Shown here in pieces: positions 1-7,244 of a stretch of DNA of 64,000 bases. Under the pieces are notes generated by a model. That model did not search any database, was not told the origin of the DNA, and saw only the letters and a program-made list of their open reading frames with translations. Numbering within the stretch: position 1 is the stretch's first letter; each line of letters opens with the position of its first letter. The stretch is taken from NCBI GenBank assembly GCA_045577615.1, contig JAZNIT010000039.1:1-64000 (forward strand). The letters run 5' to 3'. The stretch is from RGIG2206 sp045577615. GTDB taxonomy: Bacteria; Bacillota; Clostridia; Oscillospirales; Acutalibacteraceae. Position numbers and translations under genes: made by a program.

Positions 1-110
1 GACTTACAACCCGTTTACGGGTCGCCGATGACCGTTGCGTGGCTGGCAGGCCAATAAAAAGCGCACTTGTGCGCCGCCAGTAGTATTAGGGCTATGCCCG
101 AAAATGAAAT

Positions 111-131
111 ACCCCCCGTTATACGGGGGGA
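111..131 (-). terminator. Terminator-like hairpin downstream of prs
   Basis: A 7-bp GC stem (CCCCCCG, loop TTATA, CGGGGGG) lies 14 bases past the prs stop codon. On the minus strand it is followed by TATTTCATTTT, a broken T-tract, so termination is likely but the signal is not canonical. Confidence 0.55.
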
Positions 132-144
132 TATTTATTATATC

Positions 145-1260
145 TTATTTACCTTGATGCTTGGCAAGCAATGCCTTGATTTTGTCGATGGGAGCCAACA
201 AGCTGCTAATGGACTCGTCGTAGTTGATGGTGTTGATAAGCATAGCAACGTACTTGCTCATATCAACGCGTGCATACCAGGGCTTCTCAAGAAGCTCGGG
301 CTTTGCGTAAACCAGGTTGGTGGTAAATACCTTGTCAATGTAGCCTGCCTCGTAAGCCTTGTCAAAGTTCTCAAAGCCTTCAACAAAAAGACCGAATGAA
401 GCAAATACAAAGATGCGGCGAGCGTTGCGCTCCTTAAGCTTCTTGCCGATGTCAAGAACGGAGTCGCCGGAAGAAATCATATCGTCAACAATGATAACGT
501 CCTTGCCTGAGATATCGTTGCCCAAATACTCGTGAGCTTCGATGGGGTTACGGCCGTTAACGATGATAGAGTAGTTGCGGCGCTTATAGAACATACCAAG
601 GTCGAGACCGAGCACAGATGAATAATAGATGCAGCGGCTCATACCACCCTCATCGGGGGAAACGATGGTAACGTTGTCGTGGTCGATTTTGATGTCAGGG
701 ATGGTCTTAGTCAAAGCCTTGATCATCTGATAGGTGGGGTGAACGTTTTCAAAACCGTTAAGAGGAATAGCGTTCTGAACGCGGGCATCGTGAGCGTCGA
801 AGGTGATGATGTTGGTAACACCCATTGCTACCAATTCCTGCAATGCAGATGCGCAGTCAAGTGACTCACGGGCAGAGCGACGGTGCTGTCTGCCTTCGTA
901 AAGCATGGGCATTACAACGGTGATACGGCGAGCCTTACCACCCAAAGCAGCGATAATACGCTTCAAATCCTGAAAATGATCATCGGGGCTCATAGGAACG
1001 ATCTGGTCATACATACGGTATTTAATGCCGTAGTTGAAAACGTCGCAAATGATGAAAATATCGTGACCTCTAACGCTGGATTTAACAAGACCCTTAGCCT
1101 CACCTGAGCCGAAACGGGGGCAGGTGACGGGGATGTTATATGTTTCAACCTCATCGCCGCGCCAAGAATGGATATAGCTGTCAACCTTTGCAGCTATTTC
1201 CTCGCAACCGGGCATGGCAATTATACCGAGTGGTCCTACTACTGAATGTTGTTCTGACAT
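145..1260 (-). CDS. prs: Ribose-phosphate pyrophosphokinase (PRPP synthase)
   Basis: Makes PRPP from ribose 5-phosphate and ATP for purine, pyrimidine, His and Trp synthesis. The PRPP-binding loop is visible as VDDMISSGDS (residues 258-267), a variant of the usual VDDMIDTGGT; the ATP/flexible-loop region reads YEGRQHRRSARE (121-132). At 371 residues it is longer than the classical enzyme of about 315 and seems to belong to a long clostridial subgroup, which is my recollection of the family. I start it at ATG 1260 (MSEQHS) because AAAGGGG lies about 12 bases upstream; an in-frame ATG at 1302 has no ribosome site. It is monocistronic, divergent from thyX. Confidence 0.9.
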   Translation of the reverse strand: MSEQHSVVGPLGIIAMPGCEEIAAKVDSYIHSWRGDEVETYNIPVTCPRFGSGEAKGLVKSSVRGHDIFIICDVFNYGIKYRMYDQIVPMSPDDHFQDLKRIIAALGGKARRITVVMPMLYEGRQHRRSARESLDCASALQELVAMGVTNIITFDAHDARVQNAIPLNGFENVHPTYQMIKALTKTIPDIKIDHDNVTIVSPDEGGMSRCIYYSSVLGLDLGMFYKRRNYSIIVNGRNPIEAHEYLGNDISGKDVIIVDDMISSGDSVLDIGKKLKERNARRIFVFASFGLFVEGFENFDKAYEAGYIDKVFTTNLVYAKPELLEKPWYARVDMSKYVAMLINTINYDESISSLLAPIDKIKALLAKHQGK

Positions 1261-1292
1261 AAAATCAAAGCCCCTTTGTATCAAAATTTTTC

Positions 1293-1321
1293 TATATATC
1301 ATAATATCACAACTCTGCCAA
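1293..1321 (-). promoter_or_regulatory. SigA-type promoter for prs
   Basis: TTGGCA, 17-bp spacer, TATATA on the minus strand, about 35 bases upstream of the prs start. Confidence 0.6.
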
Positions 1322-1457
1322 TAAGAAAAGAGTCAAAAGTATATCAATTTTGCCGAAAAATAGCACAATTTATTGTAACTTTTTTCAAACAATCCCAAAA
1401 ACCGAAAAAAAGGCCCAAAACTTAAGGTATATTTAAGTTCTCTAATCAAATAAAAGG

Positions 1458-1486
1458 TTGATTATTTGCGCGCTTTTTGATATAAT
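1458..1486 (+). promoter_or_regulatory. SigA-type promoter for the thyX operon
   Basis: TTGATT, 17-bp spacer, TATAAT. It leaves a leader of roughly 80 bases before thyX, and nothing else in the 267-base gap competes with it. Confidence 0.75.
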
Positions 1487-1569
1487 TAAATCAAGTATAT
1501 GTGGAAGTATATCCACGGCTATCCTACGGGCGGCGGTATGCCGCCTCAAACGAAAGGAATGTTGAAATT

Positions 1570-2349
1570 ATGGGTCCCAAAGTTGTATTGCTCGCACACA
1601 CTCCCATGCCTGAAAAAACTGTAGCATCAGCGGCAAAACTTTGCTATTCCGCCTCTACCATCGAGGGCATAATGGATGGACTTACCGACGAAAAGGCAGC
1701 CTCTTTTGTTGAGATGTTGGCACAAATCGGTCACGAAAGTCCCATCGAGCACGCCACCTTCACCTTTGGTATCGAGGGTGTATCCCGTGCACTGCTTGCA
1801 CAGATCACCCGTCACCGCATTGCATCCTATTCGGTGCAAAGCCAGCGCTACGTAAAGCTTGACCAATTTGAGTATGTGCTGCCTCCCGAAATTGCCGCCA
1901 ACAGCGAAGCGGCCGAGATTTACAAAAACAGTATGGAGCGCGCTCAAAAAGAGTATGACCGCCTCGCTGAGATTCTCACCGCCAAGCATAAGGCCGACCT
2001 TATGGCACAGGGTATGGAAGAGCAAAAGGCAGCCAAAGCGGCCGAAAAGATTGCAATTGAAGATGCACGCTTTGTGCTTCCCAACGCTTGTGCAACCAAG
2101 ATGATTGTCACAATGAACGCTCGCAGCCTTTACAATTTCTTCTCTCACCGCTGCTGCAACCGCGCACAGTGGGAGATTAGAGAGGTTGCCAATCAAATGC
2201 TGGCACTCTGCCTGCAGGTAGCCCCCGACCTTTTCTCAAAGGCAGGCCCTCCCTGTGTTTACGGACCCTGTAAAGAGGGCAAAATGACCTGCGGCAAGGC
2301 TGACGAGGTTCGCAAAAACTTTCTCAAAATGAGAGGTAAGGGCGAATGA
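1570..2349 (+). CDS. thyX: Flavin-dependent thymidylate synthase ThyX
   Basis: Converts dUMP to dTMP using methylene-THF, FAD and NADPH. The ThyX signature RHRX7S is present as RHRIASYSVQSQR (residues 81-93). The protein is 259 residues and ends in a Cys-rich tail (PPCVYGPCKEGKMTCGK). Start ATG 1570 follows AAAGGA by about 11 bases; an in-frame GTG at 1501 has no ribosome site. It overlaps tmk by four bases (ATGA), so dTMP synthesis and its phosphorylation to dTDP are translationally coupled. ThyX rather than ThyA frees folate as THF, which fits the 5-FTHF cyclo-ligase in the same run. Confidence 0.93.
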   Translation: MGPKVVLLAHTPMPEKTVASAAKLCYSASTIEGIMDGLTDEKAASFVEMLAQIGHESPIEHATFTFGIEGVSRALLAQITRHRIASYSVQSQRYVKLDQFEYVLPPEIAANSEAAEIYKNSMERAQKEYDRLAEILTAKHKADLMAQGMEEQKAAKAAEKIAIEDARFVLPNACATKMIVTMNARSLYNFFSHRCCNRAQWEIREVANQMLALCLQVAPDLFSKAGPPCVYGPCKEGKMTCGKADEVRKNFLKMRGKGE

Positions 2350-3002
2350 AGGGCAGAATAATCGTTCTTGAAGGCCTTGACGGCAGCGGCAAATCAACTC
2401 AGCTTGAGCTTTTGCGTGAGCGGCTCACAGGTGACGTTGTATATGTCAAATTTCCCGATTATGCCAGTGATTCAAGTGCCCTTGTCAAGATGTATCTAGC
2501 AGGCGACTTCGGCATCCAGCCGGGTGACGTCAACGCCTATGCCGCATCTGCCTTTTACGCCGTTGATCGCTACGCCTCTTTCAAAACCGATTGGGGCAAG
2601 GCATACCTTAACGGCGCAACGGTAATTTGCGACCGCTACACTACATCAAACGCCGTCCATCAGGCTTCAAAGCTTAATGCCGACGAGCGCGATAACTATC
2701 TCGACTGGCTTTATAAGTTTGAGTTTGAGCAGCTTGGAATTCCCAAGCCCGATGCAGTTGTCTTTCTCGATATGCCCATCGACGTTTCGCAGCGCCTTAT
2801 GAGCAGCCGCTACAACGGTGACGAGGGCAAAAAAGATATTCACGAGCGCGACACCGCATATCTGGAGCATTGCCGCGAGGCCGCACTTTACGCCGCAGAC
2901 CGCCTTGGCTGGTCGGTGGTGCATTGCAGCGAAAATGGCGAGGTACGCACCCGTCAGGCCATTGCCGACGAGGTATATGCCGCCGTCAGCAAAATACTCT
3001 AA
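2346..3002 (+). CDS. tmk: Thymidylate kinase
   Basis: Phosphorylates dTMP to dTDP. The P-loop GLDGSGKST sits at residues 10-18 and the DR(Y) motif appears in ICDRYTTSNAVHQ, the conserved thymidine-site region. Length 218 residues is usual. The start overlaps the thyX stop (ATGA), so the two consecutive steps of dTTP synthesis share an operon. A plain housekeeping gene. Confidence 0.93.
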   Translation: MKGRIIVLEGLDGSGKSTQLELLRERLTGDVVYVKFPDYASDSSALVKMYLAGDFGIQPGDVNAYAASAFYAVDRYASFKTDWGKAYLNGATVICDRYTTSNAVHQASKLNADERDNYLDWLYKFEFEQLGIPKPDAVVFLDMPIDVSQRLMSSRYNGDEGKKDIHERDTAYLEHCREAALYAADRLGWSVVHCSENGEVRTRQAIADEVYAAVSKIL

Positions 3003-3026
3003 CTCCTGTATTTAGAAAGGAACTTT

Positions 3027-3569
3027 ATGTTATACTGTTTTCTTGCAAGCGGCTTTGAAGAAACCGAGGCAATTGCCACGATTGATACTATCCGCCGCGC
3101 CGAAATTGATGTAACCACCGTTGGTATCGGTGGCAAATTTATTACCGGCAACCACGGTATCACCGTAGTGGCCGACATAACCGAGGACAGCCTCAATACC
3201 GATAATATGACGGGCATAATTTTGCCCGGCGGTATTCCCGGCACCCTTAACCTTGAGAAGAGCGAAACGGTGCAAAAATGCATCAAAATCGCAGCCGAAA
3301 AAGACCTTATAATAGCCGCAATATGTGCCGCGCCCTCTATTTTGGGCAATTTAGGTTTGCTTGAGGGCAAAAAGGCGGTTTGCTTTGACGGCTACGAGGT
3401 TTTCTTAAAAGGGGCCGAAATTCCCAACGACCGTGTGGTTGCCGACGGCAATATAATCACGGGCAGGGCAGTGGGCACCGCCATTGAATTTGGCCTTGAG
3501 ATTGCCCGAGCCATAGTGGGTGACAAAAAAACTGATGCGATAGGAAAATCAATGAAATGCCTAAAATAG
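3027..3569 (+). CDS. DJ-1/PfpI family protein
   Basis: A single-domain DJ-1/ThiJ/YajL-type protein of 180 residues. The catalytic-type Cys is in the nucleophile elbow AAICAAPSILG (about residue 98), with a conserved acidic residue near the N-terminus (GFEETEA, about 12-18). Members act as deglycases, chaperones or glyoxalase-like enzymes; the sequence alone does not say which. Preceded by AGAAAGGAA; its 3' end overlaps the cyclo-ligase start by 13 bases, so the two are co-translated. Confidence 0.85.
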   Translation: MLYCFLASGFEETEAIATIDTIRRAEIDVTTVGIGGKFITGNHGITVVADITEDSLNTDNMTGIILPGGIPGTLNLEKSETVQKCIKIAAEKDLIIAAICAAPSILGNLGLLEGKKAVCFDGYEVFLKGAEIPNDRVVADGNIITGRAVGTAIEFGLEIARAIVGDKKTDAIGKSMKCLK

Positions 3570-4153
3570 ATTTGCGTGAATACAAGGGCTCCCTTCGTGC
3601 CGAAATAAAGGCCAAGCGGAGCGCGATGGACAAGCGATATAAAGCACGGCTTGACTCACGCATAAGGCAGCGGCTTATCGCCACCTACCAATACCGTGAT
3701 TGTGATACCTTGCTTATATACGCCTCCACCGCAATCGAGGTTGACACCCTTGGCATAATCGAGCATGCTTTGCAAAACGGCCGCCGTGTTGCGCTGCCAC
3801 GATGCATAAGCGGCACAAGGGATATGACCTTCCATTACATTACCGATGTAAGCCAGCTAAAGCCCGGCTCGTTTGGTGTGCTTGAGCCCACCGAGGATTT
3901 GCCTCAATGGCAAAATACCGATGGCGGGCTGGCCGTCGTGCCTGCCCTTTCACTTGATAGCTTTGGCTACCGATTGGGCTACGGCGGCGGATATTATGAC
4001 CGATTTTTATCCAACTTTACAGGTGAAACCATAGGCATAACCTATGCCGATAATTATTGCTACCGCCTTAATCACGGCCGGTACGACGTGCCTCTGGGCG
4101 CCGTTCTGACCGACAAATTCGTAAGAAAAATCAATTATAAAAAGGAGGGCTGA
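3557..4153 (+). CDS. 5-formyltetrahydrofolate cyclo-ligase
   Basis: ATP-dependent conversion of 5-formyl-THF to 5,10-methenyl-THF, which salvages folate. The family signature GYRLGYGGGYYDRFLS is clear at about residues 138-153, and length 198 is usual. It overlaps the upstream DJ-1 gene and ends two bases before mltG. With thyX upstream it forms a folate/thymidylate theme for this operon. Confidence 0.92.
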   Translation: MPKIDLREYKGSLRAEIKAKRSAMDKRYKARLDSRIRQRLIATYQYRDCDTLLIYASTAIEVDTLGIIEHALQNGRRVALPRCISGTRDMTFHYITDVSQLKPGSFGVLEPTEDLPQWQNTDGGLAVVPALSLDSFGYRLGYGGGYYDRFLSNFTGETIGITYADNYCYRLNHGRYDVPLGAVLTDKFVRKINYKKEG

Positions 4154-4155
4154 AA

Positions 4156-5607
4156 ATGAGTGACTACCGCGATATTTTTAGCAATGGCGACGATAGATAC
4201 GACCAGCCTAATCAGCCTAATAAACGTCCCAAAGCAAACCTTGATCCAGAAGATTCGGCACCTATTACTCCTGACGAAATCTCAGGCGGCAAATTAGGCT
4301 CTGCGCCTGTTGTGTCCCAGTCCGACGATTTTGTAATCGGCAGCGGCTTCAAAATCAGCGACGATTACGCATCCCGTGTTCGCAGCCGCAAGGAGCAAAA
4401 AAATCCTCAGCCTATTACCGACCGCGACGTACATATGGGCAAGCTTTCCAAAGAGAATGCCCGTGAGAGAAAGAATAAAAAGAAAAAGCGCGGCCCTCTT
4501 TATACACTCATCTGGGCCTTGGCTATAGTCATTGTTTCTCTTTTGGGGGCGTGGATGCTTATTTTGGGCGCCAACGACCTTTTGGGACTTGTTGGCGATC
4601 AGGATGCCGATGTTCAGATCGAAAAGGGTATGAACACCAAGCAAATCGCTGCCGTTCTTGAAGAAGAGGGTGTCATCGACTATCCTTTGCTTTTCCGTCT
4701 TTACGTTAAGTTCAAGGGTCAGGACAGCAGCCTTAAATACGGCGGCTTCTCCCTTAATGGCTCAATGGGCTACGACGGTATCATCGAGCAGCTGCAAAAG
4801 AGCAACGAGCGCAAAACCGTAACTGTCACTATCCCCGACGGCGCAACCGTTCAGGGCATCAGAAAGCTGCTTGAAGAAAACAATGTCTGCACAGCCGACA
4901 ACTTTAACTACGTTCTCAAGCACATCGAGCGTTACGATTTCAACTACTCCTTTGTCAAGAAGATACCTGTTGATAACGTTTATTACTCCTTTGAGGGATA
5001 TTTGTACCCCGATACCTATGAATTTTTCACCATGGTAAAAAATGAAGACGGCACCATAAACTACGGCGAATCCAATGCTGTTCATGCCGTCAACCGTATG
5101 CTGGGCAACTTTGACAAGAAGCTTAACGAGCGTTGCCCCGATTATAAGGATAAGATTAAAAAGCTTAACAAATACGGTATTAAAGATTTGCACGACGTAT
5201 TGTCAATGGCATCTATCGTGCAGATGGAATGCAGCGGCTTTGACTCCGAAATGCCCAAGGTAGCATCGGTATTCCTCAACCGCCTTGTATGGGAAAACGA
5301 GCCCCACTATCTTGGCTCAACACCTACCTTCTACTATCCCGACAATCGTTACAACACCAATAACTATGCCCTTTACGACGAAAACGACAATATGGTTTCC
5401 GAAGCAGGTTATGAGGGCTTGCCTCCCGGACCTCAGTGCAGTATGACCATCGAGGCCGTACTTGCGGTGCTTGATCCCGACGAGTCTGTGCTTGGCGAAA
5501 GCTATTATTTCGTAACCGATAAGAATCACAAGTTCTATTACAATCGCACCTTGTCACAGCACGAAAGCACCATTGCAAAACTCAGAAAGCAGGGATTGTG
5601 GGCATGA
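4156..5607 (+). CDS. mltG: Endolytic murein transglycosylase MltG (YceG-like)
   Basis: Membrane-anchored lytic transglycosylase that cuts nascent glycan strands and sets their length. A charged, Pro/Asp-rich cytoplasmic tail (1-115) precedes one membrane segment (LYTLIWALAIVIVSLLGAWM, about 115-138), then LysM-like and YceG domains. The catalytic Glu lies in SIVQMECSG (about residue 355) and the late motif GLPPGPQCSMTIEAVLAVL is recognisable, although the usual Asn-Pro after GLPPGPI reads QCS here. A very strong AAAGGAGG site precedes the ATG. Length 483 reflects the long N-terminal tail. Confidence 0.92.
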   Translation: MSDYRDIFSNGDDRYDQPNQPNKRPKANLDPEDSAPITPDEISGGKLGSAPVVSQSDDFVIGSGFKISDDYASRVRSRKEQKNPQPITDRDVHMGKLSKENARERKNKKKKRGPLYTLIWALAIVIVSLLGAWMLILGANDLLGLVGDQDADVQIEKGMNTKQIAAVLEEEGVIDYPLLFRLYVKFKGQDSSLKYGGFSLNGSMGYDGIIEQLQKSNERKTVTVTIPDGATVQGIRKLLEENNVCTADNFNYVLKHIERYDFNYSFVKKIPVDNVYYSFEGYLYPDTYEFFTMVKNEDGTINYGESNAVHAVNRMLGNFDKKLNERCPDYKDKIKKLNKYGIKDLHDVLSMASIVQMECSGFDSEMPKVASVFLNRLVWENEPHYLGSTPTFYYPDNRYNTNNYALYDENDNMVSEAGYEGLPPGPQCSMTIEAVLAVLDPDESVLGESYYFVTDKNHKFYYNRTLSQHESTIAKLRKQGLWA

Positions 5608-6821
5608 TAAAAGCGCCTGAATTACTTTGTCCTGCAGGCGACCTTGTCAGACTTAAATGCGCCGTTGATTTTGGTGCCGACGCCGTCTATCTCGCAGGGC
5701 AGGAGTTTGGTATGCGCACCGCCTCTGCCAACTTTACCGATGCCGAACTGTACGAGGGTATTGCCTACGCTCACAGCAAGGGCACCAAGGTGCACATCAC
5801 CTGCAATGTAACCCCTCATAATGACGAGGTTGACCGCATCGCCGCCTTCGCAAAGGTAGCGGCCGATGCAGGTGCTGACGCCTTTATCGTGGGTGACTTA
5901 GGCTCAATCGAAGCTGTTCGTGAGGCTGTGCCCGATGCTGTTATTCATGCATCGGTGCAGTCGGGTGTCACCAATTATCGCACCGCCAACATTCTGCATA
6001 AAATGGGTGCATCCCGAGTTGTGCTTGCCCGTGAGCTTTCCCTTGATCAGATTGCACAAATCCGTGCTAAAACCTCTCCCGAGTTAGAACTTGAGAGCTT
6101 TGTTCACGGCGCAATGTGTGTGTCATATTCGGGCAGATGTCTGCTGTCAAGCTATATGACCGGCCGCGATGCCAATCACGGCGACTGTGCTCAGCCTTGC
6201 CGCTGGAGCTACTCTTTGATGGAGCAAACCCGTCCGGGTCAGTATTTTGACATTACCGAAACCGATAAGGGCACATATATTCTCAACGCCGACGATTTGT
6301 GTATGGCAGAGCATATAAAGGACTTGGCTGAGGTTGGCATATCAAGCCTCAAAATCGAAGGCCGCGCCAAATCTCACTATTATGTGGCTGTCATCACTAA
6401 CGCTTACAGAGGTGCGCTTGACGCCTTTGCTGCCGATAATAACGCCCCTTGCCCCGACTGGGTAATCGAGGAGCTTAATAAAATCAGCCACCGCCCCTAT
6501 TCAACGGGCTTTTACTATGGCAAACCTACCGATTCCCAAACCTACAAAACCGCAGGCTATATTAGGGATTATACCGTTGCCGCAGTTGTAGAAGGGTATG
6601 AGGATGGGCACATCATTGCCTCTCTTAAAAACAAATTTGAACGTGGCACAACTCTTGATTGTTTGCAGCCCTATTGCCCACCTTTTAGTGTAGACACAAT
6701 GGGTATGACCGACGAAAAATGGGAGACGTTGACAGTTGCCAACCGCCCCACAATGATACTTCGCATACCTTACGATAAGCCTGTAACCACGGGCTCATTC
6801 TTAAGAATGAAGAGTGAATGA
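5604..6821 (+). CDS. Peptidase U32 family protein
   Basis: Carries the U32 signature around SFVHGAMCVSYSGRCLLS followed by DCAQPCRW, whose Cys residues are thought to hold an Fe-S cluster in RlhA/UbiU-like members. Family members act in rRNA or tRNA hydroxylation or as collagenase-like proteases; this 405-residue one lacks the long C-terminal extension of the RNA-modifying forms. Start ATG 5604 gives a four-base ATGA overlap with mltG. The mltG-U32 neighbourhood recurs in Firmicutes, which favours a housekeeping RNA-modification role (inference). Confidence 0.85.
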   Translation: MIKAPELLCPAGDLVRLKCAVDFGADAVYLAGQEFGMRTASANFTDAELYEGIAYAHSKGTKVHITCNVTPHNDEVDRIAAFAKVAADAGADAFIVGDLGSIEAVREAVPDAVIHASVQSGVTNYRTANILHKMGASRVVLARELSLDQIAQIRAKTSPELELESFVHGAMCVSYSGRCLLSSYMTGRDANHGDCAQPCRWSYSLMEQTRPGQYFDITETDKGTYILNADDLCMAEHIKDLAEVGISSLKIEGRAKSHYYVAVITNAYRGALDAFAADNNAPCPDWVIEELNKISHRPYSTGFYYGKPTDSQTYKTAGYIRDYTVAAVVEGYEDGHIIASLKNKFERGTTLDCLQPYCPPFSVDTMGMTDEKWETLTVANRPTMILRIPYDKPVTTGSFLRMKSE

Positions 6822-6874
6822 GGGCGCAAATTCTCTCGGCAATAACAAATATATTAAGTTTTGAGAAAAAACAC

Positions 6875-6903
6875 TTGACATTTTTATTTTAAGGTGCTAA
6901 ACT
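6875..6903 (+). promoter_or_regulatory. SigA-type promoter of the T-box leader
   Basis: Perfect TTGACA, 17-bp spacer, TAAACT. Transcription would begin about 20 bases before the first T-box helix. Confidence 0.7.
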
Positions 6904-6930
6904 AATTTCAAATTTGAATATCACAAAAAA

Positions 6931-7191
6931 CGACTATGATGAAGACGGTCGAAATTTGACACCGTACAGAGAGTTGTCGGTTGGTGCAAGACAATGGTGA
7001 ATTTTTTCAATGACCTATCCCTTCTGAGTCGGAGGACCGAAAGGTTTAATCAAACTGAGTAGACTCCTTCCGTATTGCTGCGTGAAAGCAAAGGGCTTGT
7101 TAGAGCTCGGAAAGTGACGGATTTCATCCGTAATTTGAGTGGTACCGCGGGTTAACAACTCGTCTCAAAGCAATTTGAGGCGAGTTTTTTT
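6931..7191 (+). promoter_or_regulatory. T-box riboswitch leader
   Basis: The invariant T-box TGGTACCGCGG is at 7140-7150. Stem I shows the GATGAAGA kink-turn element (6938-6945), the AGAGAG bulge (6968-6973) and the GGTTGGTGCAAG distal loop (6979-6990), with base helix CGACT/AGTCG (6931-6935 with 7027-7031). A hairpin ACGGAT/ATCCGT precedes the T-box and a terminator follows. Uncharged tRNA should favour the antiterminator and read-through into the downstream synthetase. I cannot fix the specifier codon by hand: counting from the kink-turn gives TAT (Tyr) or ATC (Ile) near 7016-7019, while the rule of a purine after the codon gives AAT or ATG near 7009-7012. Confidence 0.93.
7158..7191 (+). 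terminator. T-box regulated intrinsic terminator
   Basis: 12-bp stem ACTCGTCTCAAA/TTTGAGGCGAGT (one G-T pair), loop GCAA, then T7. It lies immediately after the T-box sequence, as expected for the alternative to the antiterminator. Confidence 0.9.
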
Positions 7192-7244
7192 GTTTTATTC
7201 AAATTTGTAACCATTATCAAATATGTTGAAAGGAGTCAGCAAAA

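Noticed and set aside
1..57. Possible C-terminal end of a gene on the plus strand (reads DLQPVYGSPMTVAWLAGQ then stop)
   Set aside because: Too short to recognise or to tell from chance; a small GCGCA/TGCGC hairpin follows, but that does not prove a gene.
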